A stretch of DNA of 64,000 nucleotides from the NCBI GenBank assembly GCA_002007465.1, contig LNAC01000279.1:2210169-2274168 (forward strand). The letters run 5' to 3'. Both the position numbers and the translations under genes were made by a program. Source of the DNA: Ailurus styani (lineage: Eukaryota > Chordata > Mammalia > Carnivora > Ailuridae). Under the pieces are notes generated by a model that was given only the letters and a program-made list of their open reading frames with translations, had not been told where the DNA came from and did not search any database. Each line of letters begins with the position of its first letter. The first letter of the stretch is position 1. Below, one piece after another: positions 17,398 through 29,300 of the stretch.

Positions 17398-17492
17398 GGG
17401 CAGAGTGGGCGACCTTGGGCGGAGTGGGCGACAGCGGGCAGAGTGGGTGACCATGGGCGGAGTGGGCGACCGCGGGCGGAGTGGGTGACAGT
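17398..17492. repeat. Minisatellite, 19-bp unit x 5
   Basis: Five head-to-tail copies of a 19-bp unit, gggcggagtgggcgacagc or close variants, fill exactly 95 bp. Variation is confined to a few positions within the unit. Confidence 0.9.
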
Positions 17493-18006
17493 GGCCCAGC
17501 CCATCGGGCTCCCTGCTCAACAGGAGGCCCGCCGGCTTCGTCTGGGCCCTGGGACGCATCCAAAGCACCCTTCTGGTGGAAGGTCAGGCTCGAACCCGCT
17601 CACCGAAAAGGAGCCTTGGATGGCGTCCCCTTTGCAAAGCATCCCGGGAACGCCCGAGGGCTGGGGGATGGGGGCTTCTAAAATGCGGACGGACAGACGA
17701 TGCGCCAGGCGGCACCTCTCGGACCCGAGTCGGCTTTGCCACGTGCCCAGCCCCTGCGTGTCCCGGGAAGCCTGCCGGAGCCCCCGGGCCGCCCGACGCG
17801 CCTCTCCGATCGGCTCATCCCCGGGCTCCGAAGCTCCGAAGCTCCAAAGCCAGGGGAACCGAGAGCCCAAGAACCCCGGCCTCGGCCAGAGGGAGCCCGT
17901 GGCGTCACTGGGCACCAAGGCCTCAGGCCAGCGGGGGGTGGGGAGGTGGGGGGGACCGGGAGCCCTGGACCGACGGGCTGCCACTTGCAGGATCCCCAGG
18001 CGGGGA

Positions 18007-18168
18007 TGGACGCGGTGGCCGCTGGGAGTCCCCGGGCGGGCAGGGACGCGTTGACGGCTGGGAGTCCCCGGGCGGGCAGGGACGCAGTGACGGCTGGGAG
18101 TCCCCGGGCGGGCAGGGACGCGGTGACGGCTGGGAGCCCCCGGGCGGGCAGGGACGCGGTGGCCACTG
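18007..18168. repeat. Minisatellite, 36-bp unit x about 4.5
   Basis: The unit begins ggacgcggtgacggctggga and continues gtccccgggcgggcag. It repeats about four and a half times with few mismatches. The 36-bp period keeps the frames open on both strands, which explains the repetitive open frames here; they are not a gene. Confidence 0.92.
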
Positions 18169-19938
18169 GGGGTCAGCACCAGAGGCACGGCTGCACTCTC
18201 CCGAGGAGCGGGGCGGCTGGGAGGGCCTGGGATGCAGGAAGGGCCTGGGACGCAGGAAGCAGGCTGGCGGGCCTCCGCAGGCCCTCGCTTCAAGAAGTCC
18301 AGCAATGTCAGACTTCAGGTCAAGTTAAAATCATCTTTTGAACTGGGGTAGACTGACTGAAAAAATTACAAATCACTTATAAATAAGGAATGTAAATGCT
18401 GCTTAAAAATGTGATTCTCTCGCCAAGAGTCAATAGGTCTTTCTTCCAAAGCTCCTGAAATCTTTTGAGAGAAATTTCCATGACTGCCTTCTAAGTTATC
18501 TACGAAATACTCTTCTGGGATTAACTTTAATCAATAAATTTTGGCGGGGAACGTCAGCTGCAGAACAAAACGTGCCCTCACTCGACATCTCCCTCCGTGT
18601 CGGCGTGGTGCGTGGCCTGCGGTCACTGCTGAACCGCGAGAACCGACGACTTTCCCGACCGTGAAACTATCCTTCAGCCACACAGACTGCACAGCCCGTG
18701 TCAGGCCAGGTGAAGACCTCACGGGATGAGGTGCTTGTTTTCCTTCTGAGAAAGAGCCCCACTGGTGGATACATGACAACCAGAGAAACAAAACCCAGTC
18801 TACTCTTTTGGTTTGTCTTGTCACCAGGAAAGGGCAGTCCTAAAATGACTCCAAATCTCATGGGATCAGGTCAGAGGGGGGAGGGCTCTGGAAATTCCAA
18901 AGCCACAATGGACAAGGATGGACAACGGACAGCGGGACCAACGGCGGGAGAGTCTGCCATCCGCTGTCACCCCAGTCTGGTCACCGGGTCACTTCGGGGA
19001 GGTGTTAATTACGTAACAGAGCTGAGCGGGGCTTACTGGCCCTCACTCTCAGCCGGTGGGGTAGAGGACGTTTTACGTTAGTTTGTGATAAACATTCTAC
19101 TCATAATGTGTGGCTGACGGAAACATCCTAAACCAAAGCACAGCTCACCGGCAGTGACCACTTCACTGGCGTCAGAGTGAGATCAGACAGAAACACGGGT
19201 GGGAAAGCTGTTAACCGGTTACCAGCCGCCACTTCCCCTGACTTACCAAGTCCTGTTTAGCAATCCCTTTAGATCTATGTTTGGATCGAGTGTAAGATGC
19301 AGTGTGAGCACTCACATATCAACTAAAATTGGCCAGTATCAGAATTTCATTCAACAGTGATTTCCTTCATAGTCGTAAATACAAATCACTACTCTGGGTT
19401 GGCAGAGAACCATGGAATGCTAGCTAACTTCGGGCAGGTTCACTAAATTTGGTCAGTTCAGAACACTCCAAATTGAAATAGTAAGCATGTATTGTTTCTC
19501 CTCTAGAAATTTCATCCTCAATATAGTCATAATCCAATTCATAACGAATTTATAAAAATAGCTTTTTATCCAATAATTCCAGCAAGGTAAAAATAGGAGT
19601 TTTTTATCTATAGCAAAGAAAACAGGCTCACGGAATGTGCGAGAACCGAAGTGTGTTCGGACCGCCACACGCCCACCGCGGAGTCACATCCACTGTGCTA
19701 TTGTGCAGTGTCCGCCTCGCACAGGCAGCTCTAAGACGCAGAAGCTTCTTTCAAATCCACGGGCCACACAAATAGATCAGCCCACCGAGACCTGCTTCAA
19801 CCACAGAACTAAATTAAAACTGCCTAATAGTTTAGAAAATGGCAGCACTATTCCTTAATCTAATTAGGGGCTCACAGGGGTGTTTGCCATTCATCACATT
19901 TTTAGCGTTAAAACTTTAAAGAATTTCCTTAAAAACCC

Positions 19939-19949
19939 GCACACACACG

Positions 19950-19980
<31 letters not shown>
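19939..19980. repeat. CA/CG microsatellite 178 bp after the PKNOX1 stop
   Basis: About 42 bp of alternating purine-pyrimidine sequence, with (CA)n flanking a short (CG)n core. On the PKNOX1 sense strand it would be a UG/GC repeat within the 3' UTR. Confidence 0.9.
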
Positions 19981-20158
19981 TTGAAAGAAGTTGCTGCACC
20001 AGCAAAGATGCTCTTGAAGCATACTATGAAATACAAAAGTGCACTCTTCTCTATCTACATATAAAACATATTAGAAATACAACTGTGTAAAAGGTTTGCC
20101 GTGCAAACTATAAAAAGTCAGGCCGGCCCGCCCCACGGTTCTGGGCCGCGCCGGCGCC

Positions 20159-20370
20159 CTACTGCAGGGAGTCGCTGTTCTCCAGGACCAGGCCGCTGAT
20201 GTGGGCGGGGGCGAGCGCAGGCCCGCTGTCCCCCGTGCTGTCCACAGACTCGTCCTCGCTCTGCTCCGCCATCATGACCTGCTGCACCGCCAGGGTGGCG
20301 CCGTCCGAGGACAGGGACTGGAGGCTGTCCACGTTCATGCTCACGGGCGTGGTGATGGTCACAACGGCTC
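20159..20370 (-). CDS. PKNOX1: PKNOX1 coding exon 10 (C terminus, stop)
   Basis: Encodes residues 367-436 and the TAG stop at 20159-20161, after the acceptor ctctcctgccgcag. The product reads AVVTITTPVSMNVDSLQ onward and ends ISGLVLENSDSLQ. It is acidic and Ser-rich around EDESVDSTGDSG, where it differs slightly from human. This is the flexible C-terminal tail outside the homeodomain. Confidence 0.97.
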
Positions 20371-23300
20371 CTGCGGCAGGAGAGGAGAATTAGCACCCAC
20401 GCGGGAAGACACTCTGTTACCCAGCCGGGCACTGTTTGTTTATCCGACCTCGGGTTCCGGAAGGTTCCGCAGGGATTATGAAACGGCCTTAAACGGTCCA
20501 AACTCAGAACTCCCGAAACATAAAGGTGCTTAGTAAACACAGATCGGGTGGGGAGAGGGGCAGGTTAGAGGGGATCAACAACAGCAGCCCCAGGCAGCAG
20601 GGGCTCCCCACGATAAAAAAAAAAAAGCAAAATGCCAGGTGGTGAGGATGGGACAGCTCCTTCCTGCGCACTGAAGTCCGAGGGAAAGAGGGACAGAACA
20701 CACTGTGGACGCCGAGCCTCTGTCACCGGGCTCTGCAGATAATGTTCCTGGCAGAACACGGCAGCTGGGCACGCCCCGCAGAGCTCAGGGCTCCGCCCCT
20801 GCCCCGCCCTCGCCCCGCCCCCAGTCGGCCCCGCCCCCAGCCCCCAGGCGGCCCACCTTCAGACATGGCCAGCTCGCTGGGAGGCGGCTGCGCAGCTCCG
20901 GAGGCAATGGAGTCGGGCCAAAACCTCTGGACCGGTCTGTTCTGAGCAGTTTTCTTCTTAGTTTTTGGAGTTTCTGAACAGCTAGAATCCAACATGGGCT
21001 GCAGAATCCGTCTCCTGGCGTTGATGAACCTGGGCACGGAGGGCAACACAGGGAAGCGGTCACCAGGCCGGCCCTCCTCTAGGCCTCCCGCGGAGCACGG
21101 CCTGGACCGCCGGGCCCCGGGCCCCCTCACCCAGCGAGCAGCGACCCCGCAATACCCCGCGGCCCCATCCCTCCCGCACCTCGCCGTGCGGACGGTGCGT
21201 GACGGCACACGTGGTCACCTCTGCCTGGGCGGCTCTCGACACCGCCCCGAGCAGCCCAGACGGGACCGGGCAGCCCGGCTGGGGACCTGACCCCGCACGA
21301 GCGGAGCAGCGGGAGCGCGTGGTCCCACGTGGAACACGCTTCACTGACTTTCAGTTTGTGCATGGAAAGCCTGCCTCTTCGGCCGGCACCGTCCCGCAAC
21401 CCAGCCAGTGCCCTTGGACCTGGGAGGGCAGCGGAGCTCCGGTCCACCGTGCCCCCCGCCCCCCGCCCCCCAGAAGCCCGTGGCTGTTCTGACCGCACAC
21501 TCGCAGGAGGACACAGCTGCACCTGCCCAGCCTAGGGGCCGTTCCGCCTCTAGGAGTACGGCAAGGAGGGGGTTCACTTCTCGCCGGGCCAAGCCTGCTC
21601 ACCTCGGAAGCGGGGCCCTGAGGAGGGCAAGGAGCCATGTCTGGGTGTGAGAGAGATACAAGCTCCACGGAGACTCGGGCTCTGCACCGGTTCCGGCGGT
21701 GCGCCACCACGCCCTGCTCTCCAGGCCCCGGGCGCCGCGCAAAGCTGAGGTGCCACTGCTCCCGGGCCACACTGACATCCTGACACTCACGGACACCTGA
21801 CTGGCCCAGTCAGAGCATGCCACTCAGCATCTCCACCGAGAGCGAGCCTGACGTTGCGTACAGAGAGGACTTACATAAAGTTTAAAAAATAAGGGCGCCT
21901 GGGTGGCTCAGTGGGTTAAAGCCTCTGCTTTCGGCTCAGGTCATGATCTCAGCGTCTGGGATCGAGGCCCGCATCGGGCTCTCTGCTCGGCAGGGAGCCT
22001 GCTTCCTCCTCTCCCTGTCTCTCTGCCTGCCTCTCTACCTGTAATCTCTCTCTCTGTGTCAAATAAATAAATAAATAAAATCTTTAAAAATAAAAAAAAA
22101 TAAAAATAAAAAAAAATAAAATCCTAGCATCGGGAAGCACAGGATGTGTTCTTCAACGGACATGAGGGGACTGAAGGCACCGAGCTGCAGGCAGTGATCG
22201 GGTCCCCGGAGCACAAGCAAGGCGGGCACCAGACGTCACGGGAGCCCTGGCCGCCCCAGCTTGGCGCTGACCCTGCCACTGCCCGGGTAGGGAAGCCCGC
22301 TGCTGCTTCTCAGCATCTGCCTCTTCAGCCTCCTCCTTCAAAACTGCTAGGTGCCAGGGGTGCGGGCAAACGGGGTGCTCAAGGTCAGGCCAACATGTGA
22401 GTTTTGTAAACATAAAAGGAAAGAAAGTCACAAAGAGTAGAAGTACCTACGAATGTGAAAAGGCTTTAGAAATTTTATGCTCGTCGTGCTAGTAAACTGT
22501 TATTAATGTAAAAATTAAAAGTTGATGTCAAACCTTCCGGACCAGACAATTCTGTTAACGTAACAGAGCATGTTAGGGAGCTCGAGGAAGTTAACAGATG
22601 AAGAAAAGCAAGAAGGCTGAGCAGCAATGAAGGCATCAGAATGTCCGGAGAAGTGACTAGAACGTCCACCCCCAATCACTCAGTCGACCACCCTTAGGAC
22701 CAAACCCAGATAGGAAGCGTCACACGAGACACACCAGGGAACGGAGGGTACGAGGCCATCGCAGGCATCACAGCGACAACATAGGTGAAACCTTTTTTTT
22801 TTTTTGCAAATGCTATTTAAAAGATTTAACAGGAATAATGCAAAGTGGGGTGCCTGGTGGCTCAGTGGGTTAAGCCCCTGCCTTCGGCTCAGGTCATGAT
22901 CTCAGGGTCCTGGGATCGAGGCCCGCATCGGGCTCTCTGCTCGGCAGGGAGCCTGCTTCCCCCTCTCTCTCTGCCTGCCTCTCTGCCTACTTGTGATCTC
23001 TCTCTCTGTCAAATAAATGAGTGAAATCTTTAAAAAAAAAAAAAAGAAAGAAAGAAAGAAAGAATGCAAAGAGCATGGCCTATATTATTGGTCCACAAAG
23101 CTCAAACAATAGCCAAAATGCAAGATAACAGGTATTTAGTACAACCCAAAGTATAGCCATCGACGGCTGCGTTCGTTGGGAGAATTTGTCATTTGTACTA
23201 GAACTTACCTGACCTTGCTCAAGTTTAAATTTTAACAGTTAAAAAGAAAACAGCGTTTACAAGTGGTAGAATCCGTGCTTTCTTCTACGGACGCCTGTTT

Positions 23301-26300
23301 TAGAAGCCGAGCGAGTCTCCCCCGTCTGAGTACGTGAGTACAAGAGTACAAGAGTACTTGTACTGAGTACAAGAGACCGATGACTGACACACAGAGTGGT
23401 AAGTGCTCCCTGGACCTCAGAGCCCTTCATCGTGTGAGTGGCTCTGATCTCAGGGGAACGCACGCGGTCAGGGTCCAGGCGTCCACAGCAGCATGTGACA
23501 CTGAAATCGGAGCAGGCTGCTTCATTCATAAAGTCAACCCCATCCCAGGCATTTCCTTCTTAGGACCCCGAGCCCTGCTGTGGGGGCAGGACCACCACAC
23601 TGACAGCAGAGGGGCTGCCTCCCCCACTCAGGGTTGAACAAAGGGACAGAAGAGTTCCAAAGGTGGGGAAGCTGCGGGGGGAGGGGGCGGCAGAGGTCAA
23701 GATGCCTCATCACCAAAAGCATCACGTTTCTGAATGAATGTGGGGGCTCAGGCTTAGTAGCAATACAACAGAGAGACTTTTTTTTTTTGAGAGCGAGTGT
23801 GTGTGTGGGCAGAGGGAGAGAGAATCTCAAGCAGGCTCCACGCCTAGTGTGGAGCCCAATGTGGGGCTCAATCCCATGACCCCGAGGATCACGACCTGAG
23901 CCAAAATCAAGAGTTGGACGCTCGGCCCACCGAGCCACCGGGCGCCCCTGGAGAAACACATTTCTGACCGGACAAGCAGGATGCAGGCAGGAAGCCCACA
24001 GTGAGGATGAAAAGTTTAAGTCATATCCTGCCACCAGTTCCGGTACTCTGGTGACACGGTGTTGCCAGCTGAAAGGACTCCCATATTTTCAACCCAATCC
24101 CACTACTTATTAGTGTATTCTCGAAGCTTCTATCCTGGTAACACAATTTCGGAGGGCAGGCGCCTCTTACCAGTTGTTAACTTGGAGTAGTGTCAAATTT
24201 GTCTGAGCAGCAATCTGTTTTTTCTCATCTTCTGTCGGGTAGGGATGCTAAAAATAAAAAGAAGGGTTAGCATGAACTGCAGTGTTTACAAAGGAACTGG
24301 AGCTAATCTAGGTAGAACAGAAAGAAAGATACAAATGATCATTATGAAAAAACCAGTAAGTGGCAATAGCGCTTTCTGCCAAAACCCTGTTAGTCTCGTA
24401 ATTTCATTTTAGAAACATGCCAGATGGAAGGAAGTCTTTCTCCGCGCCACGCAAACATGCGCCAGCGAGGCGGCAGACACCGCGCAGGCAAGGGCGAGAC
24501 CGGGTACGCGGCTCAGAGACGGGGCAGGGGTGCCGGGCCCGCCGAGAGCCGCGCCCTGCTGTCCTTGAGGGGCCGCTTCCCCGAGGCCCACATTATGAGC
24601 CACGCGCTGGGGACACACGGTGCCGTCTGAGCCGGCACAACACAGCACAGGTGTCTCGCACCGTCACTTCCATCCTGCAGACGAGGAGGCCGAGGCCGGA
24701 GAGCACGCACGCTCCCCTTCCTCCAGCTGGGTAAGCGGGGGACGCAGGGAAGGGCCAGGGCAGGCGGCTCCCAGCCCGACACACGGGGCGACATGCTTCT
24801 GTCACAGGCGCTGGGAGGGGAAGGGGACACGGGGGTGCCCGGCTGGCTTTTCAGGACCCGCCCAGTGCCAGGTCAGCGTGTGCAGTCCGTGAAGAGCCGA
24901 GCCTGGGGCTGGGGGTGGAAGCGCCTGTCACAGTCCTCCTCCTTGCATGATGAAAATGCTCCACTTTAAAAAGCAGAATGAACCAGAAGGTACATCTCAA
25001 AATTGACAGAAGGACCACAGGAAACTTCCGTGTACGGTAAGAAGCCACTTCTCCACGGTGGATCGCTGTCCACATGCAGAAACCAGCAGGACGCGGACTC
25101 CTACCTCCCCGAAGTCCCTGATTCTGGTCGGCCCAGGACCCCGGAGAGCACGGGGGGCACTCGGCGTGGGGGGCGGTCACTGCACGCGACAGTGACCCCG
25201 GTGACCGCGGCGTCGGGCCCCACAGTCTCCCCAGCGGCGTCTGTTCCCTCGGACAGACAGCGACTTGGGCTGACGGCACCGCACGGGGCCCCGAGGAGAG
25301 ACTGTGGACATGAGAAGTCTGTCCTGCCGTTTAAAAGCCCGTAAATGAAAGCGGGCAGGAAGGCCAAGGGCACCGAGCAGGACAAAGCCCACTGCGTGGC
25401 AGCAGCCGTCGTCTCCGCGTCAGGAAGGCCACCGGAGGGGCCTGTGTTTCGAAGGAACAAGGGCCAGAGGAGGCAGAAAACGCCTCATGGGGGGAAAAAA
25501 AGGAACATTTTACTTCAGCCTCTGAGGAGGGTCTATTGTTTTAGGAATTATGACATTAAAGGACACGGCCTGCGCTCCCACCGCGCGGACAGGCTACGCG
25601 GCGGCGCCGTCGCGGGGACAGCGCTGGGGGGCTGCTGTCTCACCCGCCCCCTGCCTGCTCTGCCGAGCGCTGGCCATGTGGCGTCCCAGCAAACGGACGG
25701 GCCAAAACCACACGGCGAGTCTTCTCCCTGCAGGACGACCGTCGCAGGACCTCGGTTTCCGCAACAGCACAACCTTCCAGACGCGGCCGCGCTGCTCAGA
25801 GTCCCCTCTGCTGTCCCCTGAGCCGTGCTGCTGTGTCCTGCACACAGAGCGGGACAGGGGAGCAGCTGGGGGTCCTGGCGCCCCAGGAGGGCTGGCCTGG
25901 GCTCCGGGAGCGTCCCCCCGGGGACAGGGAGAGGGGTCCTGTCCCCGGCCCAGAACTGCTCGGCGACATCACGTGCCGGTTCCGAGTCTGGAGTCGGCTA
26001 CTCGGACTGCTGTCTCTCGGGGAAGGAGCCCGGCGCCGGTGAGAGAAGAGGGGGTGCCGGTGGGCAGGACAAGGGCCGAAGCCCGGGAGACCCAGGATGA
26101 CGGAGACCAGCCCAGGAACACACAGGCCCAGGCGGCAGGCCTCCCCAGGGTGGATGCCGAGGAAGGGCAGCAGGACACCCCGCCAACAGCCCGGGGCAAC
26201 GGGCCGCAGAGGGAGCAGGTGGCAACCAGAGGCCCGAGCAGGGGCCGGGGCGGGGGGCCAAGGGGCAGAGCCGGCCGACGCGGCAGGGCAGTCGGGAGCA

Positions 26301-29300
26301 GCGGGCGGCCGGGGCTGCGGAGGGAGGTGAGCACGGCCACAAAGCTGGCCCCTGAGGCTGCCAGACGGCTCCCCGCTGGACCTCCTGACCTTCCGTCCCT
26401 CTGGGTACAGAAAGGCCGCTGCGTCTGTGCCCACACGCCCCTGCGGGGTCCTCTGTTCGCCTGGACACGGCTGTGCACCGCAGGCAGCGGCCGCTTTCCT
26501 GCCTCTGTCTCGCTGCACACTCCCCTGCAAGCCAACCTGGCCCTTCCTGACCCTGGCCACTAGACTGGGTGGTCCCCCAAGCTGCTCGGGGTCACATGCG
26601 TCCCCCAAGTTCAGCGGTATGAGCCCTGAGGGTCTCAACCAGGTAAGAAGCAAGTCTTGTCCAGGAAACGGGCAAGTGTGTGCTTCCTAAGACGGGACAT
26701 CTTTACAGCGAAGGTGTGGCCGTGACCTGGGTGAGCGAACAGGTGTGCAGACACCACATGCATGGGCCGGGGCTGCCTGCGGGGCCAAACACCACCTCAA
26801 GTTCAGCAAGCTTGTGTGTGGACCCCGCTGTCCACAGCTCGATCTTCGACCTTACCACACCTTCCGCTCTAAGATGCTCTAAATCCAATATCTAAGACGT
26901 CACTATTTTCCAAGGGTTCCACCCAAATTCTTCTCCTCTCTGCCCACCTCTCGAACCTCACCTCGCTGGGTCGCCCTTGGTGGCACGGAGATGATGAGCG
27001 TGAGCGGAAAGGACTCCCTGGTCAGCAGCGGGGCCCCCACAGCTAAGTGCCCAGAGTGCGGTCACCCTCCTCTGTCCCACGTCCCACCCCCGCACTGAGA
27101 CAGTCAGCCAAGACAGCCGTGCTCGGCCCCGGGCCAGCCAGCGCGGACAGGGCATGATCCCCAGGGAGGAAGCCAGCAAGCAAGCGTCTCAGGGCGCTGC
27201 TGACCATGCAGTCACCTGCGTTCTTACCCCTATGTGCTGAAAGAGCCAAGATCTCATCACATTGGTAGCGTGCTTCGGCAGAACGCCCCTTTTATTCTTA
27301 GAAGAGCCATCATCTTGATGCAAGATGCTTAGATCTTGGTTTAACTGTAACTGAAGCTTTTAAACAATTGAAAAATAACGTTAGAAAGCACAGAAAATTA
27401 CGACATATGCAAGCAGCTTGCGACTTCAGACGCGGAAAATACCCAAAGGTCTTACAGATAAGTGATGTCCCGACAGCAGAAGGGGCTGTGCCGGGCCGCA
27501 CAAGCTCACCCGTGGGGGCAGCGCCCTCTGCAGTCTCACACTGACCCGCTGTCTCGTGGGCAGCGGCCCCCCGTCCGGCTGGTGAGGCAGGAACCCAGAG
27601 GGCCTCAGGGCCACTGTCCAGCTGCCGCGGGAACCACGACGGCCACAGCCTCCCTCGGCCCCGACGACCACGGGGGCACATTCTGCCCACTCCCTTTCTC
27701 CAGGAAAGGGTACGCATAGGACCTCTCGTGTGAACGTCTTCACACCCACGGAAGGCGGCTTTGCTGGGTCAGCTCACGCCCAGCCAGCCCACACAGATGG
27801 TGTCAGCAGCGCTCACGACCCCAGCCAGGAAGGAAAGCAGCCCTGCTCCCCAGGGCCTCGGCACAGACCCCCGGGGACATTTCTGCTGCTGTGCACGTGT
27901 GAACTCGGAACTTAACGTGGGCACCGGACTTTAGGAGGGAAAGAACGTCACCTTCAGTGTAACGTATTCACAGACACAGCTGTCAGGGTTTGGAACGCGA
28001 TTCTGGAGAGGTTACTGTACTACCTCTACTTCCTCGGGCTTTACATCATTTCGGATACGTTCTTTAAAAGCATAAACGGCGACATGGAAACAATCTCTGG
28101 CTCACAGGACACACTGAGACACTAGCTGTGTCTAAAATTTCTTAAGAGTCAAGATTATTCTCAAGGGCACACATGTTTTTTGAAAGGTATTTCTTTGTTA
28201 TAGGACTGAAAGCAGATGGCACTAAGCACCTCTCTATGCTTGCGCTCGTACATACAAGAGAAAGAATAGGAAATGAACTTTTAATACTGGCTCCAAAGCA
28301 CTGGGGCCAAAATTGAGCTCATCTGCCTTATCTGTTTCAATTACTATATGACGTTCTTCACGAAATTTGACATACGCTCAGTGCTGCTTGTTTTGTGCAG
28401 AGTTAAAGCAAACGCGGGCTCAAAAACAGGTGAGGTGACAGCTGGCTGTGTGACTCGACCCCACGGATGTGACCAAGGGGCCCAAGGGCCAACGAGGCTG
28501 GTGAGGAAAGCAGGCCAAGGGCCTCTGCCTGGAACGGCCACGGGCCCCGCTGAGCACAGCCGGGACTGGACAAGCGGGGCGTGTAACAGCCGAGCCAGCA
28601 GGCTGGGAGTCCATCGTGTGACCCCCCCACCGCCGCCGACCCTTCCCATCCTCTGCAGGTGGCCAATCCGCCCCTGCAGGAGACTGGGGACACGCTGAGC
28701 ACAGCTAGACAGTGGGAGGGAGGGGCGAGGCCAGAAGGAGGGGGAAGGAAAGTCTGCACGCAAAATGGGAGACCCCGGTCCCTCCGGCCCTTTCGAGCAG
28801 GCCTGCGCCCCAGGCAAGACGTCCGAGAGTCCTTCTCCGGAGACACGTAGTCGAGGAAACCTCCAACACCGACCTTCCCGCGGGGAAGCCACGGCCAAGG
28901 CTGCGCCGGCCACGCACCCAGCGCGCTCCGGCAGCCCGTGTGGACGGTTCTGAGGACAGCCGACTGTCCCCGGGCATCTGAAGGCCACCATCCCAAACGG
29001 CAGGCACCAGGTGAATAAGCGGCGAGGGGCAGAGGGAACAGAGCGCAGGCAGACGCCAGGGACGACTCAGCCACCCGTGGGGCGACAACGAGAGTGACTT
29101 GGAAAGACAGCACGGAGGGCGCGGGAGAGCGAGCGATCCAAACCGTGCCGCAGAGGCCAGTCCGCACCGAGGGGCTGGGAGGTAAAAGATCGCTCGGAAA
29201 GCAGACGAGCGGAACAAGTACGAAATGACACCAAGAGGCAGAGACGCGGTTCAGAGGGCCTGGTGTGCTCGGCCTAGGGGCAGGGCTGTCTCGGTCACTT

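Larger units (their letters stand above)
15610..20158 (-). other. PKNOX1: Probable long PKNOX1 3' UTR and 3' flank
   Basis: This lies directly downstream of the PKNOX1 stop on the - strand. It is free of CAN-SINEs and L1s for over 4.5 kb, unlike the rest of the window, which suits a constrained transcribed 3' UTR. It contains a CA/CG microsatellite close to the stop, two minisatellites in a GC-rich middle (17230-18280), and AT-rich ends. One candidate AATAAA for the - strand lies at 16281-16286. The UTR end is inference; no transcript evidence is available here. Confidence 0.45.
21030..24170 (-). other. PKNOX1: PKNOX1 intron between coding exons 8 and 9
   Basis: Contains three SINEs (21893, 22847 and 23778) and a short tandem/palindromic block at 23328-23373. 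The part next to coding exon 9 (21030-21800) is GC-rich with long accidental frames. No other exon was found. Confidence 0.85.

Noticed and set aside
17398..17492. CRISPR-like array
   Set aside because: Direct head-to-tail units with no spacers, in a mammalian genome.
17443..18341. A repetitive protein gene over the 36-bp repeat (about 250 codons on both strands)
   Set aside because: The 36-bp period is divisible by three, so frames stay open by repetition; no start context, splice structure or known relative.
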